DNA of 64,000 bases from Adlercreutzia mucosicola DSM 19490. GTDB taxonomy: Bacteria > Actinomycetota > Coriobacteriia > Coriobacteriales > Eggerthellaceae. The stretch spans positions 45,162-109,161 of the forward strand of contig NZ_AUGK01000012.1 in the NCBI RefSeq assembly GCF_000422625.1. The letters run 5' to 3'. Both the position numbers and the translations under genes were made by a program. The notes beneath the pieces are model-generated. The model was not told where the DNA came from and made no database searches. It was given only the letters and a program-made list of their open reading frames with translations. Positions 36,061 through 44,356 of the stretch are shown here, one piece after another; position 1 is the stretch's first letter, and every line of letters begins with the position of its first letter.

Positions 36061-36108
36061 TCAGAAACGAGCACCCCCCCCCCGCAGCATTAATTCGGGG
36101 GTAGGCAC
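36061..36108 (-). CDS. 15-codon leader ORF interrupted by a G10 run upstream of brxA
   Basis: GTG 36108 with aaggag 4 bp upstream. In the sequenced state it reads MPTPELMLRGGGARF then stop. With 9 or 12 G instead of 10 the same start would read 102 or 103 codons, to a TGA that overlaps the brxA ATG. With 11 G it would stop after about 23 codons. The extended peptide resembles no family I know, so the frame may serve translation coupling or attenuation rather than encode a product. Confidence 0.5.
   Translation of the reverse strand: MPTPELMLRGGGARF
36074..36083 (-). repeat. Homopolymeric G10 run (C10 on plus strand)
   Basis: Ten consecutive G on the coding strand inside the BREX leader ORF. 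Runs of this length are prone to slipped-strand length change and are the classic substrate of phase variation. I noticed no other G/C run this long in the window. Confidence 0.9.
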
Positions 36109-36166
36109 GATGCTCCTTAGTGACAGCACGTTCACGCAGGGTGACGCGCGAATTTCTCTCTCAGAG

Positions 36167-36172
36167 ATAGTA
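36167..36172 (-). promoter_or_regulatory. Possible BREX operon promoter (-10)
   Basis: Minus strand TGGTACTAT, an extended -10 (TGn-TACTAT), about 60 bp upstream of the leader ORF. The -35 is weak. A short inverted repeat (ctctgagagag) lies at the expected start site. The whole gene-free stretch 35803-36297 holds only this, the leader ORF, the G run and the hairpin. Confidence 0.45.
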
Positions 36173-36297
36173 CCACAAGAACCCGGCCGAGACGCTCGCT
36201 GCGGACAACCAATCGGCGATGGCTGGGACCTGCCCCACCTCCTCCGCGATCCTCGTGCGCACAATCGGATTTGAGGCCCGGGCCGCGCCCCGCTCCC

Positions 36298-37656
36298 CTA
36301 CTCGTGCAACCGGCTTTGGGCCCAGCCCTCGTCGATGGCGGCGTTGCAGCGCTCATCGAGGGCGGCGGCGCACTCTTCGGGCGTTACCTTGCCCATGAGC
36401 AAATCGCGGATGCAGAGGTGGAAGGCCTCGCGCACGGCCAGGGTGTCGGGGGTGTCGCCGGTGAAGTCCACCACATTGCCGATGTTGCCGACGAACAGGT
36501 CGTAGGCGGGAATGGCGTCGCCGTAGCGCTCGGCCACGCGGTTCGATGCCGGCAGGGCCCCGGCGGCGAAGTCGAGCCAGCGATCGCTGCCGTAGACGAA
36601 GGAGATGAAGTCCTTCGCCACCTGCACGGACGCCTCATCGCCGTTGTCGAACACCTGGAAACCCGAGACGAAGGTGGTGGCGCAGCCGTCCTCGTCGGGC
36701 CCGGGGAAGTTCACGAGCCCCACCGTGTCGCCATAGCGGGTAATGGAGGCGTTGTTCACCATGTAGATGGCCAGCTGGCCGGCGCGAAACAGGCTGGAGC
36801 AGTCCTCGATCTCCAGGTTCTCGGCGTGGGGCGGGAACCACCCGCGGCCCACCCCCTCCTGAATCCAGCGCAGAGCCGCCACGCCCTCGGGCCGCGAGAG
36901 GGCGAAATGCCCCGTCTCGTCGTAGAAGGACGAGCCCGCCGAGCGCAGCAGCGTCATGATATGGGTGTCGCCCTGGGACGAGGCGGCGTACATCATCAGC
37001 GGGAAGGTGCCCGGGGGCAGCTCGGCGGCCAGGGTATCCAGGATATGGGTCCACTCATCCAGCGACCAAGCGGTGATGCGCCCCTCGGCGATGAAGCGGT
37101 CAAGACCCGCCCGGCGAAACAGCTCCTTGCTGTAGCCGAGCACATTCTGCCGCGCCAGGTAGGGCATCAGGTACACGCGGCCTTCCACGGTGCTGGCGTC
37201 CCACAGGTAATCGGACACATCGGCGCGCAGGTCGGGCGCGATGATGTCGTCCAGCGGCACCACGCGCCCGGTATGAACATAGGTGGACGTGTTGAAGTAA
37301 TCGCCGTAGAGCACGTCGGGTGCCTTGTCGGTATCGAAGGAGTCGGTCACGGCCTCGTCGTACTGGTTCTGCTCGAATACGATGACCTCCACCTTCACGG
37401 GACGACCCTCGTAGTGTGCCTCGAAGTCGGCGGCCATGGCCTCGATGACGGTCTCAACCTGGGTGATGCTCTCGTCGAACACCACACTGTGACCGGTGCG
37501 CGGCACCTTCACCACGAGGTGCACGGGCTCTTCCCTCGATGGCGCGCAAGCATGCAGCCCCGCCGCGGCGCAGGCCCCCAGCGCCGTTGCGGCCACGAAA
37601 CCGCGCCGGGTCAGGAAACGATCCGTCCAATGGACTCGGCGGCCCGTCTCGCTCAT
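36298..37656 (-). CDS. Extracellular solute-binding lipoprotein (family 1)
   Basis: 452 aa. The N-terminus has a twin-arginine motif (TRRGFVAATALGACAAAGL) and a lipobox LHAC near residue 37, so it should be exported, possibly by Tat, and lipid-anchored. The body looks like an ABC sugar-type binding protein (VKVEVIVFEQNQYDEAVTDS, KAPDVLYGDYFNT, LMPYLARQNVLGYSKELFRR). No transporter permease or ATPase is adjacent. Its ATG overlaps the stop of the hybrid histidine kinase gene (ATGA), so it more likely supplies or presents a ligand to that sensor. The ligand is unknown. Confidence 0.85.
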   Translation of the reverse strand: MSETGRRVHWTDRFLTRRGFVAATALGACAAAGLHACAPSREEPVHLVVKVPRTGHSVVFDESITQVETVIEAMAADFEAHYEGRPVKVEVIVFEQNQYDEAVTDSFDTDKAPDVLYGDYFNTSTYVHTGRVVPLDDIIAPDLRADVSDYLWDASTVEGRVYLMPYLARQNVLGYSKELFRRAGLDRFIAEGRITAWSLDEWTHILDTLAAELPPGTFPLMMYAASSQGDTHIMTLLRSAGSSFYDETGHFALSRPEGVAALRWIQEGVGRGWFPPHAENLEIEDCSSLFRAGQLAIYMVNNASITRYGDTVGLVNFPGPDEDGCATTFVSGFQVFDNGDEASVQVAKDFISFVYGSDRWLDFAAGALPASNRVAERYGDAIPAYDLFVGNIGNVVDFTGDTPDTLAVREAFHLCIRDLLMGKVTPEECAAALDERCNAAIDEGWAQSRLHE

Positions 37657-39950
37657 GACAGCCCCTTTCGCACGGCCTCCAACTTCTGCAGCATGAGCCC
37701 CACGTTCAGGGGCTTGGGCAGGAAATCGTCCATACCCGCATCTAAGGCCCGGCGGCGGTCCTCCTCGAACGTGGAGGCGGTACAGGCGAAGATGAGCACC
37801 GTGCCCGCATCGTCGCGGGGCAGATCGCGGATGGCCCGGGCCGCCGCGTAGCCGTCCATAACCGGCATCTGGGCATCCATGAAGATGGCGGCGAAGTGTC
37901 CCGCCGCCGACGCCTCGAAGGCGGCCACGGCCTCGGCGCCGTTGCAGGCCACCGTGACTGCGAAGCCCTCCTCGGTGAGGATGCTCGCGATGATGTCGGC
38001 GTTCAGCTCGTTGTCCTCGGCCACGAGGATCTCCACCGGTGCGCTCGAGACCGGCTCAGACGCCTCGGCGGCCGCCAGCTCGCCTGTCGTTGCATCCGCA
38101 CCCTCGGCCGCGACAGCTCTCACGTTCGCAGAATCGGCATCCGCTCCCCCAGCGGCAGCTTCCCCAACCGCGAGCGCCGCGCCCGCCGCCTCCGCGCGGG
38201 CCGCCTCTTCCGCAGAAGGCTCCCCAGCCGCCTGCCCCGCAGCCCCCTCAGCCGCTGTGTCGTCGCAGCGGGCCAGATCCAGGGGTAGGGGCAGCTTCAC
38301 CGTGAAGCAGGATCCCTCGCCCAGCGTGCTTTCCACCGTCAGGGTGCCGCCCATCTGCTGCACCAGCAGATAGCTGATGGACATGCCGAGCCCGGTGCCC
38401 TTCTGGGACTCGCTGTTGCTGTTGCGCTCCTGGGTGAACACGTCGAAGATCTGCCGCTGGAATTCCGGCGTCATGCCGCAGCCGGTATCGGCAACGGCAA
38501 TGGTCAGCTGGGCCTCGCGCCCCGACGCGGCCACGAACTCGCTCGCCATCAGCGTGATGGTGCCGCCCTCGGGGGTGAACTTCACGGCGTTGGACAGGAT
38601 GTTCATGAGCACCTGGCTGATGCGCACCTCGTCGCCCACCAGATACGGGCGGCTCACCCCGTCGCAATTCCGCTCGAAGCGAATGCCGCGCACCTCAACG
38701 GGCTCGCGCTGCATGGCGCACACGTTCTCGATCATCCCGATCGCGTCGAAGGGCTCGTGGACGAGCGTCACCTTCCCCGCCTGCAGCTTCGACACGTCCA
38801 AGATGTCGTTCACGAGCGAGAGCAGGTACTGGGCCGCCTTGCCGAGCCGGCTCACGTAGCCGGCCATGGCCTCCCTGTCGTCGATATGGCGTTCCATCAG
38901 GTGGTTCAGGCCGATGATGCCGTTTAAGGGCGTGCGGATCTCGTGGCTCATGTTGGAGAGGAACTCGGTGCGGGCGGCCACTTCGGCCCGGGCGCGCGCC
39001 GATTGGCGCACGAAGCGCAGGATGAGGGCCATCATGATGCCCACCACCACGAGGGTGGCCGTGATCATGCCCACCGTAAGGGCCATGAACGGGGCGAAGC
39101 GCTCGGCGAACACCTCGGTGGGCACGGCCATGATGAACGACCAGGCAGTGCCCTCCACCGGCGCGAAGGACATGACGAGCCGCTCCCCTTCCCCGGTCGT
39201 GCAGTTGATGACGAAGCTGGCCCCCTCGGCGATGTTGCGGCGCACGTCCTCGATGGTGACGCCGCCCTCGATGGAGCCGGATTCCAGCATGGCGTAGAAG
39301 TTGTCGCGGCCGGCCAGGTCGGTGGCGGGGCTGGCGCTGACGATGTAGTACCCCTCGGCGTCCACCACGCTGGAGACACCCTGGTCGCCGAAGCTCTCGA
39401 TGACGAGCTGGTTGGAAATGGCCGACAGGTCGCTACGGCCGAGCAGCCCCACGAAGGTGTGCTCGCCGATGCGCAGGTTGTCCAGATCGACGCCGAAGAT
39501 GAGCGACTCCTTGGTGGTTTCCAAGCGCCCCATCTCGTCGTCGTACAGCGTGGCGAAATGGCCGCGCTCTCCCCTGAGCAGCTCATCGTAGCTGTGCTCG
39601 TCGGCATCCAGCACGAGATAGGAGCTGCTGTAGAGAACGCCCTGGTCGTCGATGAGGTACAAGGCGTTGAACAAATTAGACGAGGCGGCTTCCAAATTCA
39701 GCTGCTCCTGGGCCTCGTGCACGTCGCGCACCTCGTAGACCCCCATGCGCTTGACCACCGCGTCCAACCGCCCGTAGGCGTCATCCAAGGCACCCTCGAT
39801 GGTCTCCACGTCATGGCGGGAAATCTCGTCCACCGAGGTCATGAGGTTGTTGCTCACCGTGGCCGACAGCTGCGCCAGATACACACAGGCGGCCCCCGTG
39901 ATCAGCAGCACCGTTACGGCCACGATGGCGATGTACTTTCCTCGGTTCAC
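37653..39950 (-). CDS. Membrane hybrid sensor histidine kinase with receiver domain
   Basis: 765 aa from GTG 39950, which has agagga at a proper distance; the ATG two codons upstream (39956) would overlap that site. TM1 is at about 5-27 (IAIVAVTVLLITGAACVYLA). A periplasmic-type sensor domain (about 35-280, cache-like) follows, then TM2 (about 285-310), a HisKA box SNMSHEIRTPLNG with His near 334, and HATPase motifs DTGCGMTP and GTGLGMSIS. An Ala-rich linker (about 555-625) leads to a receiver domain with phospho-acceptor Asp in DAQMPVMDG near 692. It is coupled to the downstream binding protein gene. The output partner is not in the window. Confidence 0.92.
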   Translation of the reverse strand: MNRGKYIAIVAVTVLLITGAACVYLAQLSATVSNNLMTSVDEISRHDVETIEGALDDAYGRLDAVVKRMGVYEVRDVHEAQEQLNLEAASSNLFNALYLIDDQGVLYSSSYLVLDADEHSYDELLRGERGHFATLYDDEMGRLETTKESLIFGVDLDNLRIGEHTFVGLLGRSDLSAISNQLVIESFGDQGVSSVVDAEGYYIVSASPATDLAGRDNFYAMLESGSIEGGVTIEDVRRNIAEGASFVINCTTGEGERLVMSFAPVEGTAWSFIMAVPTEVFAERFAPFMALTVGMITATLVVVGIMMALILRFVRQSARARAEVAARTEFLSNMSHEIRTPLNGIIGLNHLMERHIDDREAMAGYVSRLGKAAQYLLSLVNDILDVSKLQAGKVTLVHEPFDAIGMIENVCAMQREPVEVRGIRFERNCDGVSRPYLVGDEVRISQVLMNILSNAVKFTPEGGTITLMASEFVAASGREAQLTIAVADTGCGMTPEFQRQIFDVFTQERNSNSESQKGTGLGMSISYLLVQQMGGTLTVESTLGEGSCFTVKLPLPLDLARCDDTAAEGAAGQAAGEPSAEEAARAEAAGAALAVGEAAAGGADADSANVRAVAAEGADATTGELAAAEASEPVSSAPVEILVAEDNELNADIIASILTEEGFAVTVACNGAEAVAAFEASAAGHFAAIFMDAQMPVMDGYAAARAIRDLPRDDAGTVLIFACTASTFEEDRRRALDAGMDDFLPKPLNVGLMLQKLEAVRKGLS

Positions 39951-40047
39951 GGGCATCCTCTTGTCCGGCTGATGACGTTTTCCCAACGACAGTGTAACAC
40001 TGAACGGCCGCGGGCTCAAAGGACGGCCAGGTGAGAGAGGAAGGCAA

Positions 40048-40081
40048 CGGGGCCGTCCCTCGGCGGAGCGGCCCCGTTGAG
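40048..40081 (-). terminator. Terminator-like hairpin after panE
   Basis: A perfect 11-bp stem (caacggggccg with cggccccgttg) at 40048-40081, beginning 18 bp after the panE stop. The T-run is weak (ttgcctt on the minus strand), so Rho-independence is uncertain. It closes the pan operon before the histidine kinase. Confidence 0.6.
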
Positions 40082-40098
40082 AAGATGCGGGCGCTTCT

Positions 40099-41040
40099 CT
40101 ACCAGCTCGCTTCCAGCGCCTTGATGGCAGCGTAGAAGCGCTCGTTCACCGGCGTGGGAATGCCGTGGGCGGCGCCGAGGCGGTTGATGGTGCCGCTGAA
40201 CAGCTCCACCTCAGTGGGTCGGCGGGCCAGCACATCCTGGCGCAGGGAGGGCATGCCCGCTGGGTTTAAGTGGTCGATGATGTCGAGCCAATAGGCCACG
40301 TCCGCATCGGTGAGGTCCACGCCCTCGGCCCGGCCCACCGCGGCCACCTCCCCCATGGCCCCGATCATGGCCTCGCGGGCCTCGCCGGGGGCGTGGATGC
40401 CGTCAAAGCAGCAGTCGTACACCGCGCAGGCCTGGTTCACCCCCACGTTGCAGATGAGCTTGCCCCACAGCTGGTGGCGGATATCCTTAGGGCAGATGAA
40501 TGGCTGGTCAATGGCGGAAAGCCAGGCGGTCACCCGCGCGAGGTTCGCCTGCTGGGCAGCGCTGGCACCGTCGCGCACGCCCAGGGCGAGCACCCCCACG
40601 CAGCCGGCGGTGACCACCGGGCCCACCTTGCGGGAGTCCATCTGCTGGGCCACGCACAGAAGCACCCGATCCCACCCGAAGCGCTCGGCGAGCACCTCCT
40701 CGCTCGTCACCCCGTTGAGCACCGAGATGATGGCGGTGTCAGGCCCCACGAGCGGCGCCGACTGCTCCATGGCCTCGGCCAGGGCGCCGTACTTCACCGC
40801 GTAGAGCACCACGTCGAAGGGGGTCTCGGCGGCCTGGGCGGCGGCCTCGACATAGGTCAGATAGGTGGCGGCGATGGGCTCGCCGTTGAAGATAGTGGGT
40901 TCGGCGCGATACGCCGCCGTGCGGGGCGCATCGGCCACGACGAACACGCCGTCGGCCCCCATGGCGCGCCCGAAGCACCCGGCATACATCGCCCCGAGCG
41001 ACCCGAACCCTACGATGGCGACGCGCTTGATCTCGTCCAT
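40099..41040 (-). CDS. panE: 2-dehydropantoate 2-reductase family protein
   Basis: 313 aa. The N-terminal Rossmann motif VAIVGFGSLGAMYAGCFG (residues 7-24) and the ApbA/PanE pattern FDVVLYAVKYGALAEAM, AIISVLNGVTSEEVLAERFG match the family. The C-terminal domain contains KLICNVGVNQACAVYD. It would reduce ketopantoate to pantoate with NADPH in vitamin B5 synthesis. The position as last gene of panB-panC-panD-panE supports this over the other ApbA-family reactions. It starts 3 bp after panD. Confidence 0.9.
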   Translation of the reverse strand: MDEIKRVAIVGFGSLGAMYAGCFGRAMGADGVFVVADAPRTAAYRAEPTIFNGEPIAATYLTYVEAAAQAAETPFDVVLYAVKYGALAEAMEQSAPLVGPDTAIISVLNGVTSEEVLAERFGWDRVLLCVAQQMDSRKVGPVVTAGCVGVLALGVRDGASAAQQANLARVTAWLSAIDQPFICPKDIRHQLWGKLICNVGVNQACAVYDCCFDGIHAPGEAREAMIGAMGEVAAVGRAEGVDLTDADVAYWLDIIDHLNPAGMPSLRQDVLARRPTEVELFSGTINRLGAAHGIPTPVNERFYAAIKALEASW

Positions 41041-41043
41041 GGC

Positions 41044-41442
41044 CTACTCCATATCTTCCAAGCGACCGTGCTTCTCATAGCGGGTCACCCGGGCAATATG
41101 GTTGTCGTCGTCCACGAATACCACGCGCGGGGCGTTGGCGGGCTCGGCGAACTCCTCGGGGGTCATGCTCGCGTAGGCCATGATGATCACCTTATGGCCC
41201 AGTTCAACGCAGTGGGCCGCGGCGCCGTTCACACAGATCATGCCGCTGCCGGGCTCGCCGGCGATCACATAGGTCTCGAAGCGGTTGCCGTTGTCGATGT
41301 CCACCACCTGCACGCGCTCGTACTCCAGGATACCGGCCGCCTCGGCGAGCGCCGTATCGATGGTGATGGAACCCACGTAGTCCAACTCGGCCTGCACGAC
41401 GGTGGCGCGGTGGATCTTGCCCTTCAGCACATTCAGCAGCAC
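41044..41442 (-). CDS. panD: Aspartate 1-decarboxylase
   Basis: 132 aa. The self-processing site YVGSITID is at about residues 22-29: cleavage between Gly and Ser leaves the pyruvoyl group used to decarboxylate aspartate to beta-alanine. Length and the C-terminal motif [20 protein letters not shown] are typical. Located 3 bp after panC in the pantothenate operon. Confidence 0.97.
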   Translation of the reverse strand: MLLNVLKGKIHRATVVQAELDYVGSITIDTALAEAAGILEYERVQVVDIDNGNRFETYVIAGEPGSGMICVNGAAAHCVELGHKVIIMAYASMTPEEFAEPANAPRVVFVDDDNHIARVTRYEKHGRLEDME

Positions 41443-41445
41443 GGG

Positions 41446-42297
41446 TTACTCCCCTTCCTCGTACAGGAAATTGTCGATGAGGCGCGTGGAGCCGATGTAG
41501 ACGGCCATGGCGATCAGGGCCGAGGCACTGATGCGGTCGGTCGGCTGCATGGTGGCGCCGTCCACCACCTCGATGTAGTCGATGCGGGCAAGCGGTTCGG
41601 CTTCCACAATGGCCGCCATAAGGGCGCGCAGGGCCGCCCTGTCGCGCTCGCCGGCGGCCACGGCCGCCTCGCCGGCGCGGATGGCCCGGGACAGCACGAG
41701 GGCCGCCTGGCGCTCCTCGGGCGACAGGTAGGCGTTGCGCGAGCTTTTGGCCAGACCGTCCTCTTCGCGCACGATGGGACAACCCACCACGGCCACGTTC
41801 ATGTTCAGGTCGGCCACCATGCGCTTGATGATGGCCAGCTGCTGGGCGTCCTTCTGACCGAAGAAGGCCCGGTCGGGCTGGACGATGTTGAACAGCTTCG
41901 TCACCACGGTGCACACGCCGCGGAAGTGCCCCGGACGCGAGGCGCCGCACAGGGCGTGGGTCAGCGTCTCCATGACCACGTAGGTGTTGTGGGCCGGCAG
42001 ATACATCTCCTCGGCCGTGGGATGGAACACCGCGTCCACCCCATGGGCATCGCAGATGGCGCCGTCGCGATCGATGTCGCGGGGATAGGCGTCGAAGTCC
42101 TCGTCGGGCCCGAACTGCAGCGGGTTCACGAACACCGACACCACCACGCGGTCGCAGGCAGCGCGGGCCGCATCCATCAGGCTCTCGTGGCCGGCGTGGA
42201 GCGACCCCATGGTGGGAACGAGCCCCACGGTGAGCCCCGCGGCCTTCCAAGCGGCGATTCGGGCCTTCATGGACCCAACGGTTTCGATGATCTCCAT
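41446..42297 (-). CDS. panC: Pantothenate synthetase
   Basis: 283 aa. Joins pantoate and beta-alanine with ATP. Signatures: VGLVPTMGSLHAGHESLM (HxGH near residue 34-37), VSVFVNPLQFGPDEDFDAYP, and the KMS-like loop REEDGLAKSSRNAYLSPEER. Family length. It lies between panB and panD with spacers of 9 and 3 bp. Confidence 0.97.
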   Translation of the reverse strand: MEIIETVGSMKARIAAWKAAGLTVGLVPTMGSLHAGHESLMDAARAACDRVVVSVFVNPLQFGPDEDFDAYPRDIDRDGAICDAHGVDAVFHPTAEEMYLPAHNTYVVMETLTHALCGASRPGHFRGVCTVVTKLFNIVQPDRAFFGQKDAQQLAIIKRMVADLNMNVAVVGCPIVREEDGLAKSSRNAYLSPEERQAALVLSRAIRAGEAAVAAGERDRAALRALMAAIVEAEPLARIDYIEVVDGATMQPTDRISASALIAMAVYIGSTRLIDNFLYEEGE

Positions 42298-42306
42298 GGT
42301 GGCCTC

Positions 42307-43131
42307 CTACAGGTTCTCGAGCACGCCGTCGGGCGCGGCGTAGCAGTGCTCGGGGGCAGGGAACGTGCCGTCCTTCACGCAGCGGTCGTACTCGGCGTAG
42401 GCGCCCCTCATGACCTCGCCTACCTCGGCGAAGCGGCGCACGAACTTCGGCGTGAAGTCGGTGAAGGTGCCCAGCATGTCCTGGTTCACGAGCACCTGGC
42501 CGTCGCAGCCGGCCCCGGCCCCGATGCCGATGGTGGGGATGGTCAGCTCGGCCGACACGCGCGCGGCCAGCTCGGCGGGAATGGCCTCCAGCACCACGGC
42601 GAAGGCGCCGGCCTCTTCCACGGCATGGGCGTCTTCGAGCAGCTTGCGGGCGGAATCGGCGGTCTTGCCCTGCACCTTGAAGCCGCCGAGCGCATTGATA
42701 CCCTGGGGTGTGAGCCCGATGTGGGCGCATACGGGAATCTGGGCGGCCACGATGGCGCGGATGCGGTCGGCCACCTCCACGCCGCCCTCCAGCTTCACAG
42801 CGTTGGCGCGCCCCTCCTTCATGAGGCGGCCGGCGTTCACCACCGCGTCGTAGACGCTCGCCTGATAGGACATGAAGGGCATGTCGATGACCACGAGGGC
42901 CCGCTTCGTGCCCCGGGCCACGGCCGCGCCGTGATGGATCATGTCCTCCATGGTGACCGACACGGTGTCGCCCAAGCCCAGCATCACGTTGCCGAGGGAG
43001 TCGCCGACGAGGATGGAGTCGATGCCAGCCTCGTCCACGAGCCGCGCCGTGGTGTAGTCGTAGGCGGTGATCATCGAGATCTTCTCGCCCTTTTGCTTCA
43101 TGGATAGGAATGTAGAAACCGTAACGCTCAC
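42307..43131 (-). CDS. panB: 3-methyl-2-oxobutanoate hydroxymethyltransferase
   Basis: 274 aa from GTG 43131, with aaggagg upstream; the longer frame to 43236 has no ribosome site and crosses the promoter. It adds a hydroxymethyl group from methylene-THF to ketoisovalerate. Motifs: [51 protein letters not shown] and [15 protein letters not shown]. First gene of panBCDE. Confidence 0.97.
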   Translation of the reverse strand: MSVTVSTFLSMKQKGEKISMITAYDYTTARLVDEAGIDSILVGDSLGNVMLGLGDTVSVTMEDMIHHGAAVARGTKRALVVIDMPFMSYQASVYDAVVNAGRLMKEGRANAVKLEGGVEVADRIRAIVAAQIPVCAHIGLTPQGINALGGFKVQGKTADSARKLLEDAHAVEEAGAFAVVLEAIPAELAARVSAELTIPTIGIGAGAGCDGQVLVNQDMLGTFTDFTPKFVRRFAEVGEVMRGAYAEYDRCVKDGTFPAPEHCYAAPDGVLENL

Positions 43132-43201
43132 GAGCGCCTCCTTTGCGATCCTGCCGCCCGAGACTCTGTTCCCGGTGCAGCGGTATCCTTCACTGGCGCG
43201 T

Positions 43202-43207
43202 ATTATA
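43202..43207 (-). promoter_or_regulatory. pan operon -10 box
   Basis: Minus strand perfect TATAAT, about 70 bp upstream of the panB start in a 179-bp gap. The -35 position is GC-rich and unconvincing, so control by an activator is possible. Confidence 0.5.
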
Positions 43208-43310
43208 GGCGCGCGACGACCGCGGGCGGCGCACAAAATTGACGATTCCCATCAGAATTGTCGATAACGGCGGCCGAAATGTCGATGGAGGGACGGCGCG
43301 CCCGAGCCCC

Positions 43311-44138
43311 CTAGGACGCGAGGGCCGTGAGAGCCGCCACTTCCTCCTCCGTGAGGGCACGGGCCGTGCCCCGGGGCAGGCCTCCCAGGCTCAAGGGGCC
43401 GAAAGCCTCGCGGTGCAGGGCGATCACGGGATGGCCCACGGCCTGCAGCATGCGGCGCACCTGGCGCTTGCGGCCCTCGCGCAGCTGCACCTCCACATAG
43501 GCACCGCCGCCCTCCAAAACGCTGCGGGCACGCTTGCCGCCATGGCGCGCGCCATGGCCGCTGGCCCCCTCGCCCTGGCCGATGAGCTGGGCGGCGCGGG
43601 CGGCCTCGTCGCCGGCCAACACGCGCACGCCGGCCGGCTGGGTCATGCCGTCGTCGAGCCGCACGCCGCGACGCAGGCGCTCGACCGCATCCTCGGCAGG
43701 CACCCCTTCCACAAGGGCCAGATAGGTCTTGGTCACATGGCGACGTGGGTGCAAAAGCCCGTGGCCCAGGGCGCCATCGGTGGTGAACAGCAGCAGCCCC
43801 GTGGTGTCGGCGTCCAGGCGCCCCACCGGGAACAGGGCCGGATGGGCCGCGATCTCGTCGGCCATGAGCGCAGCGGCGGTGGGCCGGCCCGCCGGATCGC
43901 TCATGGTGGTCACGTAGCCGGCCGGCTTGTGCAGCATGAAGGTGACGGTTTCCTCGGGCAGGCGCACCACATTGCCGTCCACGGCCACGACAGCGGCGTC
44001 GGCGTCCACTTTCGCGCCCATCTCCGCCACCACGGCGCCGTTCACGGTCACCCGGCCGGCAGCGATGATCTCCTCCGCATGGCGCCGCGAGGCGACCCCG
44101 GCCCGCGCGAGGAACTTCTGGAGGCGCATTTCAGCCAT
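43311..44138 (-). CDS. rluB: Ribosomal pseudouridine synthase (RluB/RsuA family)
   Basis: 275 aa from ATG 44138. An N-terminal S4 RNA-binding domain (MRLQKFLARAGVASRRHAEE, ITVNG-like GRVTVNGAVV) is followed by the catalytic segment VGRLDADTTGLLLFTTDG, with Asp near residue 105, and the C-terminal RKRQVRRMLQAVGHPVIAL. Modifies a uridine in rRNA, probably 23S. Scp genes followed by rluB is a common order in Gram-positives. A 161-bp inverted-repeat element separates it from scpB, and no clear ribosome site precedes the ATG. Confidence 0.92.
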   Translation of the reverse strand: MAEMRLQKFLARAGVASRRHAEEIIAAGRVTVNGAVVAEMGAKVDADAAVVAVDGNVVRLPEETVTFMLHKPAGYVTTMSDPAGRPTAAALMADEIAAHPALFPVGRLDADTTGLLLFTTDGALGHGLLHPRRHVTKTYLALVEGVPAEDAVERLRRGVRLDDGMTQPAGVRVLAGDEAARAAQLIGQGEGASGHGARHGGKRARSVLEGGGAYVEVQLREGRKRQVRRMLQAVGHPVIALHREAFGPLSLGGLPRGTARALTEEEVAALTALAS

Positions 44139-44173
44139 GGAGGCACACCGCCTTCGGGCACGGTAGCGCTCCC

Positions 44174-44334
44174 TTTTGCGCAACAAACTCCGATAGGAAG
44201 ACATCTGCGCGCGCCGTTCGACCGCGAAGCAACCGATCCCGAAGCAACGAGGGCACATATTCCCTGGTGGCGGTTAGCCTAAGATGACTCTTCACGAGGC
44301 CCCCTGTCTTCCTATCGGAGTTTGTTGCGCAAAA
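44174..44334. repeat. Long inverted repeat between scpB and rluB
   Basis: A perfect 29-bp inverted repeat (44174-44202 with 44306-44334) bounds a 161-bp segment. As RNA it would form a very stable stem between two co-directional genes. Its architecture matches the elements at 3703-3831 and 57567-57714, though its arm sequence differs. Confidence 0.88.
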
Positions 44335-44356
44335 GCGCCGCCGAGCAGTACCGGCC

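Noticed and set aside
36074..36083. G10 run as a simple sequencing error
   Set aside because: Homopolymer miscalls are possible, but the run is long in any case and its position relative to SD, frame and ATGA overlap is meaningful; kept as a finding with read-level checking advised.
35884..36093. Plus-strand small ORFs in the BREX leader
   Set aside because: No ribosome site and no conserved look; the minus-strand leader ORF and hairpin explain the region better.
40270..43107. 945-codon plus-strand open frame opposite panBCDE
   Set aside because: Same shadow composition; the pan genes on the minus strand are unambiguous.
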